The notes beneath the pieces are model-generated. The model saw nothing but the letters and a program-made list of their open reading frames with translations, was not told where the DNA came from and made no database searches. This document shows positions 9,010 to 17,718 of a DNA stretch of 64,000 nucleotides, piece by piece. How positions within the stretch are numbered: position 1 is the stretch's first letter; every line of letters begins with the position of its first letter. The stretch is from Shewanella sp. 10N.286.48.A6. GTDB lineage: Bacteria; Pseudomonadota; Gammaproteobacteria; Enterobacterales; Shewanellaceae. The translations under genes were made by a program, and so were the position numbers. The stretch lies in NCBI RefSeq assembly GCF_002873135.1, contig NZ_MCVI01000028.1, positions 53,403-117,402 on the forward strand. The letters are read 5' to 3'.

Positions 9010-9025
9010 TTTGAACTCGGTCACA
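9010..9025. promoter_or_regulatory. CRP-like box in the dmsE1/araC1 divergent promoter region
   Basis: TTTGA-N6-TCACA matches nine of ten core bases of the CRP consensus TGTGA-N6-TCACA; the N6 is ACTCGG. It also resembles an FNR half-palindrome (TTGA-N6-TCAC). It lies 109 bases before the dmsE1 ATG and about 60 bases before the araC-type gene. In Shewanella, CRP is the main activator of anaerobic respiratory genes, dms included. Confidence 0.55.
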
Positions 9026-9086
9026 AACAATTTAAATGTAAAGGCAAAAAATAATGGTTGTTTTATAGTATTCACAGGAGGTGTCT

Positions 9087-10028
9087 ATGATTAAATTTTT
9101 AGTAAGACCAGCTTTAACAGCTAAAGCAATCTTAAATTATTGCCAAGATAATAATGTTATATTGCCAGAAGAGTTTGATGTAATAAGAAGTTTGTCTGAT
9201 GATGATTTAATCAGTAGCAGTGCTCCCATTAAAATGTTGGAATGTATTGAGCAACAAACAAATAACGCAGAGTTTTTTAGCGAACTAATGAAAGTATGCA
9301 CAGACACTTGGCTGCAAGCATTTTATCGAATGGTACCCCCGAGAAATGATGCCGATATGGCTTCTCAGCTGGTTGATTTTTATGAAAATATTCATGGGAT
9401 GAGAATTAATCACAATTGGAGTTTAGTGGAAACGAATGAGACAGTTAGTTTAGTCTCTAAGTCTGCTTTACATGGGAAATTTAATGACTTATTACTTTAT
9501 AGTTTTTTAATTAAAATGATGAGTCAGCCAAATATTTCTGCCACAGGAACGATAGCAGCAGAGTTCAGTTTAAAGAGTGAAGAGTATTTAAAGTATTTAG
9601 ATTTTCCTGTTGATACAAAATTCGGCACGAATGATACAAATGTGGGTAAGTTTGTGTTTTCTGTTTCTAAGTTGTGTGACAGTAAAGTTTATAATCCGAT
9701 GTTTCTAAGTAAAAGAATTACTGATTATGATTTGCTTATAGCGGCAAGTAATATGATCCCAATTAATAAGCTTAATATTTCTTCTTTGGCATTTATATTA
9801 GGTATTTCACCACGTTCATTAACAAAAGTGGTTGAAGAAATGGGAATATCACTTAAGACATTAATTAATAATGTTAAATATAAAAAAGCGCGCAGATTAT
9901 TAGAAATGAATAATGGCAATATTAAGCTGACCGCGTGTGATTGTGGTTTTACCGATCAGGGCAGATTAACTAAAATCTTTAATCAAACTATGGGCATTTC
10001 CCCAAGTGAATTCTTGCTTACTAAATAA
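9087..10028 (+). CDS. AraC-family transcriptional regulator next to dms cluster 1
   Basis: 313 residues. The last 100 or so form an AraC-type double helix-turn-helix: NISSLAFILGISPRSLTKVV is the first HTH, and CDCGFTDQGRLTKIFNQTMGISPSEF is the second HTH with the usual tail. The N-terminal 200 residues resemble the ligand or co-inducer domain of OruR-type AraC proteins; no ligand can be predicted. The ATG at 9087 has AGGAGG 5 bases upstream, so an in-frame GTG at 9081 lies inside the ribosome site and is rejected. It is divergent from dmsE1 and is a paralogue of the regulator at 17719-18657 (both begin MIK...RPA). Its AT-rich codon use differs from the dms genes. It probably controls cluster 1; this is inferred from position. 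Confidence 0.85.
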   Translation: MIKFLVRPALTAKAILNYCQDNNVILPEEFDVIRSLSDDDLISSSAPIKMLECIEQQTNNAEFFSELMKVCTDTWLQAFYRMVPPRNDADMASQLVDFYENIHGMRINHNWSLVETNETVSLVSKSALHGKFNDLLLYSFLIKMMSQPNISATGTIAAEFSLKSEEYLKYLDFPVDTKFGTNDTNVGKFVFSVSKLCDSKVYNPMFLSKRITDYDLLIAASNMIPINKLNISSLAFILGISPRSLTKVVEEMGISLKTLINNVKYKKARRLLEMNNGNIKLTACDCGFTDQGRLTKIFNQTMGISPSEFLLTK

Positions 10029-10049
10029 TACCTTAGCTGCCGATGAGTG

Positions 10050-10078
10050 ACTGGTGAATCCGTTAGTTATTCACCAGT
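10050..10078. terminator. Hairpin between convergent araC1 and dmsH
   Basis: A perfect 10-bp stem (ACTGGTGAAT at 10050-10059, ATTCACCAGT at 10069-10078) with a 9-base loop lies 22 bases after the regulator stop. No U-tract follows on either strand, so it may be a Rho-dependent or stabilising hairpin for two converging transcripts. Confidence 0.5.
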
Positions 10079-10102
10079 GGAGCCGCATTTGCTACAGTCC
10101 TA

Positions 10103-10147
10103 ATCACTTCAACTAGTATCACTTCAACTACTATCGTTTCAACTACT
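10103..10147. repeat. Three tandem 15-bp repeats downstream of dmsH
   Basis: The unit ATCACTTCAACTAGT is repeated at 10103-10117, 10118-10132 and 10133-10147 with one to three substitutions per copy, and the start of a fourth copy follows. It sits in the 3' untranslated region of dmsH, just past its stop codon. It probably arose by slippage; no function is evident. Confidence 0.7.
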
Positions 10148-10154
10148 ATCGCAG

Positions 10155-10607
10155 TTAACATTTACCCATATTATATTGCTGTTTACGCTGTTGCTTGCGC
10201 TCAGATTCTAAACGCGCCATGGCGGTTAACACTCGTTGGCTGTTGTCTTGTAGGTTTGAGTTGGCGTATTGCGCATCATCTCTAATGGTTTGTGCATAAT
10301 GCACCGCCAACGACATAATTAACTGCTCAGGTTGTGTCAGCAGTTTATGTTCCAGCTCCTTAATAAACATCAATAAAAAGCACTGAAACAAGGTATCAAA
10401 AACCTGCTCCATATCCATGCTGTAATGTTCATTTTTAGGCTTGGGCGGTAATTCGATCATCGCGGCGATGAGGCTGCACACTGTCGAGCAAGGCGTTGCG
10501 CCGACAAATAACTCACCAATGGCCTTATCTTGGGCAAAGTACAATTGTAATTGCTGGGCAAAGTCTGCTTTGTTCCACTGCTGGGCGACGGATCGAATGA
10601 CACTCAT
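10155..10607 (-). CDS. dmsH: DmsH-like accessory protein of DMSO reductase cluster 2
   Basis: 150 residues, last gene of the dmsEFABGH operon. It starts 12 bases after dmsG. There is no signal peptide, so it is probably cytoplasmic. The protein is mostly helical, with a charged C-terminus (ARLESERKQQRKQQYN). DmsH proteins have no established biochemical role; their fixed place beside the DmsG chaperone suggests help in maturation of DmsA. The gene symbol rests on synteny with the Shewanella dms operon, not on a recognised domain. Confidence 0.7.
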   Translation of the reverse strand: MSVIRSVAQQWNKADFAQQLQLYFAQDKAIGELFVGATPCSTVCSLIAAMIELPPKPKNEHYSMDMEQVFDTLFQCFLLMFIKELEHKLLTQPEQLIMSLAVHYAQTIRDDAQYANSNLQDNSQRVLTAMARLESERKQQRKQQYNMGKC

Positions 10608-10619
10608 AAGCTTTTCCTA

Positions 10620-11282
10620 CTAGCGAAATAAACGCATTGGCATTGGGATGATATTTAATGTCTTAGCTAATACGTTTTCAAAATCGCTTGCTAGTAGGGC
10701 GATACCCTTATAGAAATCGGTTTCAGCATGTTTTATAGCGAGTTCGTGACAGCGACCTGACCATGGCAACATGTGTTGTTGCAATAACACCATAAGCGCT
10801 TCTTTAGCTGGCTTATTGTCTGGCTCATCAATTAATTGCTGCAGTAATTGATCGATAACCGCATAGAACAAAGCGATATGGTCTACGGGTTGGTTAAATT
10901 TCAACTCGAAGCTAATGCCTAATTGCTTGTAAAAGTTCATTAGGCTAATGGTCGAGTCGTCATTGAGGATTTGTTGCTCGCCTAGGTAAGTTGAGCCCCA
11001 AGGCATAGCATTAGGCTCACCGGGACCAAAATAGAGCTGGCCGTAATCAAGCTTAATGTCGTTGATTTGTTCTGGGTGCCATTGTGAGAAGAATTGGCCT
11101 AATAATGACTTACCTTGCTTATTGGCCTCAGAGTCTTGTAGTGCAGGCCAAGTCAGGTTTAATTGATTGCTGACAAAATACTGGATTGAATCCTCGGTTG
11201 GATAGTCCAATAAAACGTTATGCAGTAAACGTGCAATAGCTTGTAGCTCTAAGTAAGCATCATGAGTAGTCGCGTCTGTCAT
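10620..11282 (-). CDS. dmsG: TorD/DmsD-family chaperone DmsG
   Basis: 220 residues from the ATG at 11282, which has AGGA 7 bases upstream. A longer frame begins inside the hairpin at 11302-11319 and is rejected. TorD-family proteins bind the Tat leader and apo-form of DMSO/TMAO reductases and hold them until the Mo cofactor is inserted. Family-like features are an all-helical composition, YFGPGEPNAMPWGSTYLGE around residues 79-97 and HIALFYAVIDQL further on. Only cluster 2 encodes such a chaperone, so it may serve both DmsA proteins, whose leaders are nearly identical (MERRSFLK-A/M-SAALGCAATVTGC). Confidence 0.88.
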   Translation of the reverse strand: MTDATTHDAYLELQAIARLLHNVLLDYPTEDSIQYFVSNQLNLTWPALQDSEANKQGKSLLGQFFSQWHPEQINDIKLDYGQLYFGPGEPNAMPWGSTYLGEQQILNDDSTISLMNFYKQLGISFELKFNQPVDHIALFYAVIDQLLQQLIDEPDNKPAKEALMVLLQQHMLPWSGRCHELAIKHAETDFYKGIALLASDFENVLAKTLNIIPMPMRLFR

Positions 11283-11297
11283 TATTTCATTCCTGTT

Positions 11298-11319
11298 AAA
11301 AGGCGCCCCGAAGGGCGCC
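11298..11319 (-). promoter_or_regulatory. Intercistronic UUCG hairpin with short U-tract between dmsB2 and dmsG
   Basis: On the minus strand GGCGCCC-TTCG-GGGCGCC (11319-11302) forms a perfect 7-bp GC stem capped by an extra-stable UUCG tetraloop, followed by TTTT. It starts 9 bases after the dmsB2 stop, and dmsG begins 15 bases further on. It looks like a partial terminator or RNA-stabilising element that would lower chaperone expression relative to the structural subunits. Confidence 0.7.
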
Positions 11320-11328
11320 ATTATTTAG

Positions 11329-11997
11329 TTATACTTCTGCAAAATTGAGAATGTCACCTTGTTGGCCGCCATTTCTATTCGCTTTTATTATTAAATTAGG
11401 TGAAGTAATACCTTCTGGTGGTAGGGGTGCGATATGGGCATCACCATTACCATATTTAGCTTTAATGTTTTCAACGGTATCAAAGTCCATTGCGCGCATT
11501 GGACAAGAGTCAACACACATAGGCTTACGGCCTTCTGCTAGTCGGTCGTAACAGCCATCACACTTGGTCATCACTTTACGTTCTTGGTCTAATTGCGGTG
11601 CATCATATGGACAAGCTTTGGCGCAGCTACTGCAGCCAATGCATAAGTCAGTTGCCACATGGACTAAGCCGTCTTCACGACGTTTATGCATCGCACCCGT
11701 AGGACACGCCTTAACACAAACAGGCTCACTACAATGGTTACAGCCAATTGACACATAGTAGCTAAACACATTTTGCTCAAAAGAGCCTGTGCTTGGGTCT
11801 ACATTCCAGCTGCCACCGCCGTATTCATAAACACGACGCCAATTAACGCCATTTAATGCAGGTACACCGCCTTCTGTTGGCTTATCGCCTTCGCGAATAA
11901 TGCCACTTTGACGGTCTTTACAAGAAATATGGCAGGCTTTACAACCTGTACATTTAGTCGTATCAAGGTAGAAACTGTATTGAGTTGATTCGGTCAT
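11329..11997 (-). CDS. dmsB: DMSO reductase iron-sulfur subunit DmsB, cluster 2
   Basis: 222 residues. Four [4Fe-4S] cysteine groups: CTGCKACHISC, CNHCSEPVCVKAC, CIGCSSCAKAC, and CDGC with CVDSC. It transfers electrons to DmsA. The ATG at 11997 has GGAGG 5 bases upstream; the alternative ATG at 12009 is part of that ribosome site. Compared with DmsB1 it carries an additional loop of about 16 residues (IIREGDKPTEGGVPALNG region) after the first cysteine group. It follows dmsA2 with only 11 bases between, so translation is probably coupled. Confidence 0.93.
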   Translation of the reverse strand: MTESTQYSFYLDTTKCTGCKACHISCKDRQSGIIREGDKPTEGGVPALNGVNWRRVYEYGGGSWNVDPSTGSFEQNVFSYYVSIGCNHCSEPVCVKACPTGAMHKRREDGLVHVATDLCIGCSSCAKACPYDAPQLDQERKVMTKCDGCYDRLAEGRKPMCVDSCPMRAMDFDTVENIKAKYGNGDAHIAPLPPEGITSPNLIIKANRNGGQQGDILNFAEV

Positions 11998-12008
11998 GGT
12001 AGCCTCCA

Positions 12009-14522
12009 TTAAATAGCTTTACGAATTTGAACACGGTTTGTGTGCTGTGGGTTGCCTTTTGCAACTGGGCTTGGTGCATATTTAGTCAGCGAGTTAATCG
12101 CGCCGCCAATATCAATCACTTTACCAGTTGAACCTGTACGACCATTTGGATCGGGAGAGAACCAAGCGCCTTGACCTAAAGCCACAATGCCAGGAGCAAC
12201 ACGTGGAGTGATACGTACTACCACTTCAATTGAGCCGCGTTCGTTATACATTTCGATTTTGTCACCAGAAGCCACACCGTATTCTTGGGCATCAATGGCA
12301 TTAATCCATACCGCATCTTCTACCGCTTCACGTAACCAAGGTACGTTGTGATAGCTTGAGTGAGTACGACCTTTAGTGTGATAACCCGCTAATTGCAGTG
12401 GGTAATCTTCTTTAGTGTCTTCATCTTCGTAACCGTCCCAAGTCACTGTGTACTGTGGTAGTGGTGTGATGATGTCGCCTTTGTACTTGTCTTGTTCCCA
12501 GTTCGCTGCGCGCCAAGCAAGTTCAGCTGAATAGATTTCAATTTTGCCTGATGGCGTTGATAGTGCTTCGCCGCCATTGACGAAGCTTTCTAGTGCCACG
12601 TGACGATTATGAGTGTTGTTACGGAATAAACCGATGTCCTGTGCTTCTTTGTACGTTGCTGGGAAGGCTGGTTTGATATCTGCGTTACCGGCATTTGCTT
12701 TCGTTTGCTGATAAAGCTCTTCTAACCAATCATCTTCAGTTTTGCCTTCGGTAAATTCGGCGCCAACACCCATAGCATCAGCAATCATTGCTGATACTTG
12801 GTACATTGACTTACAGTCCCAAATTGGCTCTACAGCTGCTTTCATTGCAGTAATATAGTCAAGCGAACCAGATGCATATGAGTCATTAACTAAGTCATTT
12901 GATTCTAACCAAGAGGTATCAGGAATGATGATGTCGGCAAATTTAGCACCAGGCGTCATCCAACAGTCACAAGAGACAATTAATTCAACGCCGCTTTCAT
13001 CTTTTAAGATTTCAGCCGTACCATTAATGTCTGCGTGTTGGTTCAGTAGTGAACTGTCAGATGCAGAGATGATCACTTTGATGTTGTTTCCAAGTGGGGT
13101 ATCTAAACCGTCAGTACCGGTAACACCATGAGTACGAGCCGTCATGGTTTCACCATTGTGAATCGCTTCAGACCAGCAGAAGAATGAAATCTGTTCTTTA
13201 ACTGGGTTAGCGCCAGTTGGGATCCCTGCACGGTATGCGCTTGTCATGTTTGGTAGCTCACCGTTTGATGAGCCCTCAACACCTAACTTACCAGCTAATA
13301 CGCTAAGCATATAAATGGCGCGGACTGATTGCTCACCATTTGCCTGACGGTTAACGCCAGCGCCTGCAACTATGTAGGGTTTTTGGGCTGCCATTAAATC
13401 GTCAGCAAGCTGTTTTATTTTAGCTGCTGGAATACCAGTAATAGATTGGGCCCATTCTGGAGTGCGCGGGGCGCGATCGCTGTAGATACCCTGCGCCATG
13501 ATGTAATCATAGTAGTTATCTTCAGAGTTCATATGCTGGGCATATTCAATTTTAGTGGCATCGCCGCTGGTTTCAAACGCTAGCTTTTGAGCAAGAATCG
13601 ACGCTGCATCATAACCAACAGTATGGTTATTAATGAAGTCGATACTATTGCGCTCAACCCAACCTGAGCTGATCATGATGTATGCCATTGCTTCAGCAAG
13701 CGCAGCATCTGTTCCTGGACGGATCGGCAACCAAGTGCTTTCTTTACCTAACATTGAGTCGGTATAACGCGGGTCAATTAAGGTTACTTTTAGGCCGTTG
13801 TTACGTTGCAGTGCGTTAAGGTAATCATAACCTTCACCAGAACCTGATTGACGAATTTCACTTGGGTTATAAGCAAAACCTAATAAGAAGTCACTTTGAT
13901 CTAAGGTTACTGTAGAAGAACCAGCAGTGCTGCTAGTACCAAAGGTATGCTTAGCCGCTTCAATTTGCTGCGCCCAAGAGTAGTTACCGTAGTAGCTTAA
14001 GCAGCCGCCAACTAAGTTGAATAGACGGTTAAAGCAGGCGTTTGATGCAAAACCGTAATAAGCACCTGAACCGTAACTTCTAAAGATAGACTTGTTACCA
14101 TGCTCAGCAATGGTTTTGTTTAGCTGGGTAGCAATAGTTGATGCTGCTTCTTCCCAAGTAATAGGTATAAATTTGCCTTCACCACGCTCGCCAATACGCT
14201 TCATTGGGGTTTTTAAGCGGTCAGTTGCATAGGTACGTTGACGTAATGAACGACCACGGGCACAGGCGCGGATTTGATGTAGGCCGTATTCATCTTCTAC
14301 TTCATGATCCGCTTCAACGCGAGTAATGATGCCGTCTTGACTAAATACTTTTACTGGGCAGTTTGAACCACAGTTTACTAAGCATGCTGACCAAGTTAAG
14401 GTCTCATCAACAGGTACTTCTGGTGGTAGTGGCTCGGCATCTTTTGAGCTGGTGTTACAGCCGGTTACTGTTGCAGCGCAACCTAAAGCCGCACTCATTT
14501 TCAAGAAACTTCTGCGTTCCAT
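12009..14522 (-). CDS. dmsA: DMSO reductase catalytic subunit DmsA, cluster 2
   Basis: 837 residues. A Mo-bis-MGD reductase, expected to reduce DMSO at the cell surface. The leader has a Tat-type RRSFLK motif and a lipobox TVTGC (Cys22). FS0 ligands are C47, C51, C55 and C87. The predicted Mo-ligand serine is S182 in Y-G-N-Y-S-W-A-Q, which keeps the Gly seen in E. coli DmsA (Y-G-D-Y-S). Other family landmarks are IDPRYTDS, IRPGTDAALAEAM and KGNPQHTNRVQI at the end. AGAGGA precedes the ATG. It sits in a full dmsEFABGH operon, so it is the more likely of the two to be the main DMSO reductase. It is roughly 60% identical to DmsA1 by eye. Confidence 0.95.
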   Translation of the reverse strand: MERRSFLKMSAALGCAATVTGCNTSSKDAEPLPPEVPVDETLTWSACLVNCGSNCPVKVFSQDGIITRVEADHEVEDEYGLHQIRACARGRSLRQRTYATDRLKTPMKRIGERGEGKFIPITWEEAASTIATQLNKTIAEHGNKSIFRSYGSGAYYGFASNACFNRLFNLVGGCLSYYGNYSWAQQIEAAKHTFGTSSTAGSSTVTLDQSDFLLGFAYNPSEIRQSGSGEGYDYLNALQRNNGLKVTLIDPRYTDSMLGKESTWLPIRPGTDAALAEAMAYIMISSGWVERNSIDFINNHTVGYDAASILAQKLAFETSGDATKIEYAQHMNSEDNYYDYIMAQGIYSDRAPRTPEWAQSITGIPAAKIKQLADDLMAAQKPYIVAGAGVNRQANGEQSVRAIYMLSVLAGKLGVEGSSNGELPNMTSAYRAGIPTGANPVKEQISFFCWSEAIHNGETMTARTHGVTGTDGLDTPLGNNIKVIISASDSSLLNQHADINGTAEILKDESGVELIVSCDCWMTPGAKFADIIIPDTSWLESNDLVNDSYASGSLDYITAMKAAVEPIWDCKSMYQVSAMIADAMGVGAEFTEGKTEDDWLEELYQQTKANAGNADIKPAFPATYKEAQDIGLFRNNTHNRHVALESFVNGGEALSTPSGKIEIYSAELAWRAANWEQDKYKGDIITPLPQYTVTWDGYEDEDTKEDYPLQLAGYHTKGRTHSSYHNVPWLREAVEDAVWINAIDAQEYGVASGDKIEMYNERGSIEVVVRITPRVAPGIVALGQGAWFSPDPNGRTGSTGKVIDIGGAINSLTKYAPSPVAKGNPQHTNRVQIRKAI

Positions 14523-14566
14523 TATTAAATCCTCTTACTAAAATTTTTTCAGCGCGTTGGTAACGA

Positions 14567-16558
14567 CTACAGCAGATAGCTGAAATTCAGCATGATCTGA
14601 TGGGCGTTATAATTGTGATTAAGCTCGCCTAGCGTCACCATTCCAGGGACTTCATTTGGCGATATTTGAGCATCATCGGTGTCGTAATAGCGTTCGTAGC
14701 GGTACGTCAGCTTTAAGGCCATGTCGTCACTTAAGGCGTAGTTGGCATATAAGCTGGCGCTATGGTTATAAGAATAATAATCACCGTATGGCGTGGTGCC
14801 ATCACTGGTAACGTAGGTATCACTGCTTGAGTTACTGAATAGGTAATCAGCCCCTAAAGTCAGTTGATCCTGCATTAATCCGCCGTAGCTCACGCCGGCG
14901 CCCATATTGATAAATTTGTCTTCAATATCGGCGTACCAATCAGGGTCGCTATAATTTTGGCTGCCAGCTTGAGCTGAATTAATCCACTGTTGTCCGGCAA
15001 AACCATAAGCTGATAATTGCTTGCTAAGTTGTAGGTTTACATTGATGTCGTAACCGTAATCTTCTGATTCCGTTAAGCCGATAACAGTATCGTCATAGTC
15101 ATCTATGGCGTAGCGTCCAGTGAAGTCGATGCTTAACCAATCAAGTGGGCTGTGATTAACGCGCAACTCGATGTCGTTACGGGTTCTATCTGCAAGATAG
15201 TACTTACGCATTAGGCTGTTATCTTCAGATGACGTTAGCTCATTGGTTAAATACTCAGAACCGCCGCGATTGCTGTGGCTGGCTTTAACATTAATATTGA
15301 CGTTATCAATGGCGCGAATACTGAACTTGGCCCATAGGTTGTCTTCGTTAGTTTGTTCGCGGTCGCTGTAAGTACGTTCAACATCTTTGCGATCGTAACC
15401 TGCTTGAAGGCGATAACCACTGCTGATGCGATAACTGGCATTCACTTTATAGCTTGAGCGTTCGACATCAGTGGCGACGTTTTCTTTGAAGCTGCCACTT
15501 AAGCTATTAAAGTCGTATTGCTGGAATTCAAATACCGAGCTGTTGTTTTCACGGTTGCTGTAGTCATAACTGGCACCCAGACGTAAACGGTTGCTCAACA
15601 TTGAGGTGATATTGAAGCTCGCATCAGTGGTGTCGATTTCGCCATCCCAGTTTTGGATTGGGTTTCCCGCCACTTGAATCAAGTCATCATCTTGGATCAT
15701 GCGGCCAACAATAAAGCGCCCTGACATCACAGTGCGATTTAATTGATATTGGCCCGACAGTGATACTTGATGGGCTTCATTGTCTGGGGTTGCAGCATAC
15801 AAGTCGTATGAATACGGTAAGCTCAGATCGTTAACATTATTTTTGTACTGGCTACCAAAGTAGCTCAGCTCAGTTAACCAGTTGTCGCCAGTAAGGGCGG
15901 CGCCTGCGGTAAATGAATCAGTGGTTGAGTCGACAACTAAACCAATATTTACTGGGCTTGGGGTAACAATGCTACTGCTCTTGTAACCGCTTTTATCTTC
16001 GGTTTCATAACGCAGGTAGCCTTGATAAAAATCTTGCTTAACTTTGGCACCAAAGCCCATTTTTTCACGTTGCTGTGATAGCTCAAAGGTGTATGGCTCG
16101 TCACTTGGCACCATCATGCCATCGTCATAGTAAAGCTGACTTTGAGCATCACCTGATTGATAGGTGGTCAGTAATTGGTAATCGGCATCAACTGAAAACA
16201 GTCCCGCTTTACCGACGCTGACATTCGCTGAGCTGTTTTCAAACCCCAGTTGGTTAGCTTGAATGCTCGCCTGATAGCCGCTATCGCCTTGGTAGTTCAC
16301 ATCACCGCTAACGGCAGTAACAAAGCCGTCTTGGTCAGTGCCAAAGGCATTAGCTGCATGAACGTCATCACTGCTAATGTAGCCTGCAGCAACACTGACA
16401 CTGCCGTTATAGCCGGTATTGGCTTCACAGCGCTGACATTGATATTTTTGTTGATCAACATTAGTGGTATTGGCTTTACCTACCGCAAAGTCAGCCGCCA
16501 TAGCGGGGGCTGAGGCAATCACTAATGAGGCGGTAATAAAATTAAGTTTAAAATTCAT
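14567..16558 (-). CDS. dmsF: MtrB/DmsF-type outer-membrane beta-barrel, cluster 2
   Basis: 663 residues. It is the outer-membrane sheath for the decaheme DmsE2. The signal peptide ends near AMA|ADFAV, and the MtrB-type CxxC is CQRC (C41, C44). The sequence matches DmsF1 over its whole length, with strongest conservation in the periplasm-proximal strands and the last 60 residues (YRYERYYDTD, HNYNAHQIML). The start at 16558 is preceded by GAGGA at 8 bases; the upstream ATG at 16573 overlaps the dmsE2 stop and holds this ribosome site. A 44-base gap separates it from dmsA2. Confidence 0.92.
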   Translation of the reverse strand: MNFKLNFITASLVIASAPAMAADFAVGKANTTNVDQQKYQCQRCEANTGYNGSVSVAAGYISSDDVHAANAFGTDQDGFVTAVSGDVNYQGDSGYQASIQANQLGFENSSANVSVGKAGLFSVDADYQLLTTYQSGDAQSQLYYDDGMMVPSDEPYTFELSQQREKMGFGAKVKQDFYQGYLRYETEDKSGYKSSSIVTPSPVNIGLVVDSTTDSFTAGAALTGDNWLTELSYFGSQYKNNVNDLSLPYSYDLYAATPDNEAHQVSLSGQYQLNRTVMSGRFIVGRMIQDDDLIQVAGNPIQNWDGEIDTTDASFNITSMLSNRLRLGASYDYSNRENNSSVFEFQQYDFNSLSGSFKENVATDVERSSYKVNASYRISSGYRLQAGYDRKDVERTYSDREQTNEDNLWAKFSIRAIDNVNINVKASHSNRGGSEYLTNELTSSEDNSLMRKYYLADRTRNDIELRVNHSPLDWLSIDFTGRYAIDDYDDTVIGLTESEDYGYDINVNLQLSKQLSAYGFAGQQWINSAQAGSQNYSDPDWYADIEDKFINMGAGVSYGGLMQDQLTLGADYLFSNSSSDTYVTSDGTTPYGDYYSYNHSASLYANYALSDDMALKLTYRYERYYDTDDAQISPNEVPGMVTLGELNHNYNAHQIMLNFSYLL

Positions 16559-16573
16559 TGTTGTTGTCCTCAT

Positions 16574-17521
16574 TTAGCGTTGCAGCAAGCTGCCAGCAGG
16601 GTGGTTAGAACCATGAATTTGGCTGTGGCAATTTAAACAACTTTTGCCGCCGCCAAAGGCATCCATTCCTGGTTGTGGTACTACGCGGCTGGCATGGCCA
16701 TCATCGGCATGGCATTGCTGACAAAGCTGCGGAGCACGGTTGTTGAGCATAGATTCGTTAACGCTGCCGTGTGGGTTATGACAAGTGACGCAGTTTTCAG
16801 TCACTGGAGCATGTTCCCATAACACTGGGCCGCGCATTTCTGCATGACAGCTATAACAAGTGTCATTAATAGAAGGTTTATTTAACGCGCTTTCAGTCAT
16901 AGAACCATGGGGAGAATGACAGTCAACACAGGTCATTTGATCCCATTTTAGTGGATGAGATGAGCGCTTATTCATGTCAGCTTTTTCTTGGCTGTGACAA
17001 CTAGTGCAGGTATCGTTAACGGTTAGTTTGTCTAGGGCAGGATCTTTAGCTGCGTGGATGTTATGGCAATCAGCACAGGCAACTTCTTCAAGATTATGGG
17101 TGCTGTTATGCCATGCCATTTGTTTTGGATCGTTATGACAGCCCTGACAAACGGTATTTTGTGCTTGGGTTGATAACTTGCTGTCTTGGCCAAATTGGAT
17201 CATTGGCTCTTTGCCGCCACGGTTATGGTTACCTTGAGGGCCATGACAAGCTTCGCACTGCAGCCCCGCCATTGGCGAGTCACTATTAGTTAAGTTGCCA
17301 TGGGCGCCTTTGAAGATATCCATGACTTTGTCATTTTTGCGGTGACACATTAAGCAGTTGTCTGCCCCTTTAGGGGAATACTTACCAGCAGCGAACTTTT
17401 CAACTAATTGTTGCTCTAATTGGTCTGCTGGCATGTCATCCCATGGCGCAGAGATAGCACTAAATGAGCATAAACAGAGCGTTATGCTGATATAGGTTAT
17501 GAATTTACGATACCAGTTCAT
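16574..17521 (-). CDS. dmsE: Periplasmic decaheme cytochrome DmsE, cluster 2
   Basis: 315 residues from the ATG at 17521 (a TTG one codon earlier is less likely). Signal peptide cleaved near ISA|APWDD. Ten CxxCH motifs: CLMCH, CEACH, CQGCH, CADCH, CTSCH, CVDCH, CYSCH, CVTCH, CQQCH, CLNCH. It carries electrons from the periplasmic pool through DmsF2 to DmsA2/DmsB2. First gene of the complete operon. The region before it is shared with a divergent araC-type gene and contains a CRP-like box. Confidence 0.95.
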   Translation of the reverse strand: MNWYRKFITYISITLCLCSFSAISAPWDDMPADQLEQQLVEKFAAGKYSPKGADNCLMCHRKNDKVMDIFKGAHGNLTNSDSPMAGLQCEACHGPQGNHNRGGKEPMIQFGQDSKLSTQAQNTVCQGCHNDPKQMAWHNSTHNLEEVACADCHNIHAAKDPALDKLTVNDTCTSCHSQEKADMNKRSSHPLKWDQMTCVDCHSPHGSMTESALNKPSINDTCYSCHAEMRGPVLWEHAPVTENCVTCHNPHGSVNESMLNNRAPQLCQQCHADDGHASRVVPQPGMDAFGGGKSCLNCHSQIHGSNHPAGSLLQR

Positions 17522-17635
17522 CAAGTTACCTGACCTTATTAAATCAAACGTTAAAAAGTGTACTAATTAAGAGGGGGTATTCTAGGGATGTGTAGAAATC
17601 TAATCGATACAATTGAATTATCAAAAAACGACATA

Positions 17636-17651
17636 TGTGATCCGTGTCAGC
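17636..17651. promoter_or_regulatory. CRP-like box in the dmsE2/araC2 divergent promoter region
   Basis: TGTGA-N6-TCAGC has a perfect left half-site and three of five bases in the right; the N6 is TCCGTG. It lies about 115 bases before the dmsE2 ATG, almost the same distance as the box in front of dmsE1. The shared placement in two otherwise dissimilar intergenic regions supports both. Confidence 0.5.
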
Positions 17652-17718
17652 ATCTTGAGTAGCAAAAACAAATAAAATAACCGTCCAATAAATGTGGATA
17701 TTATTTAGATGTTTTCAG

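Noticed and set aside
10103..10147. The three 15-bp repeats as a CRISPR array
   Set aside because: Units are directly abutting with no spacers and there are no cas genes.
8922..17602. Shared ATGTGTAGA in both dmsE upstream regions as an AraC regulator site
   Set aside because: One 9-mer in two regions of nearly 200 bases on either strand is expected by chance about one time in four, and the orientations relative to dmsE differ.
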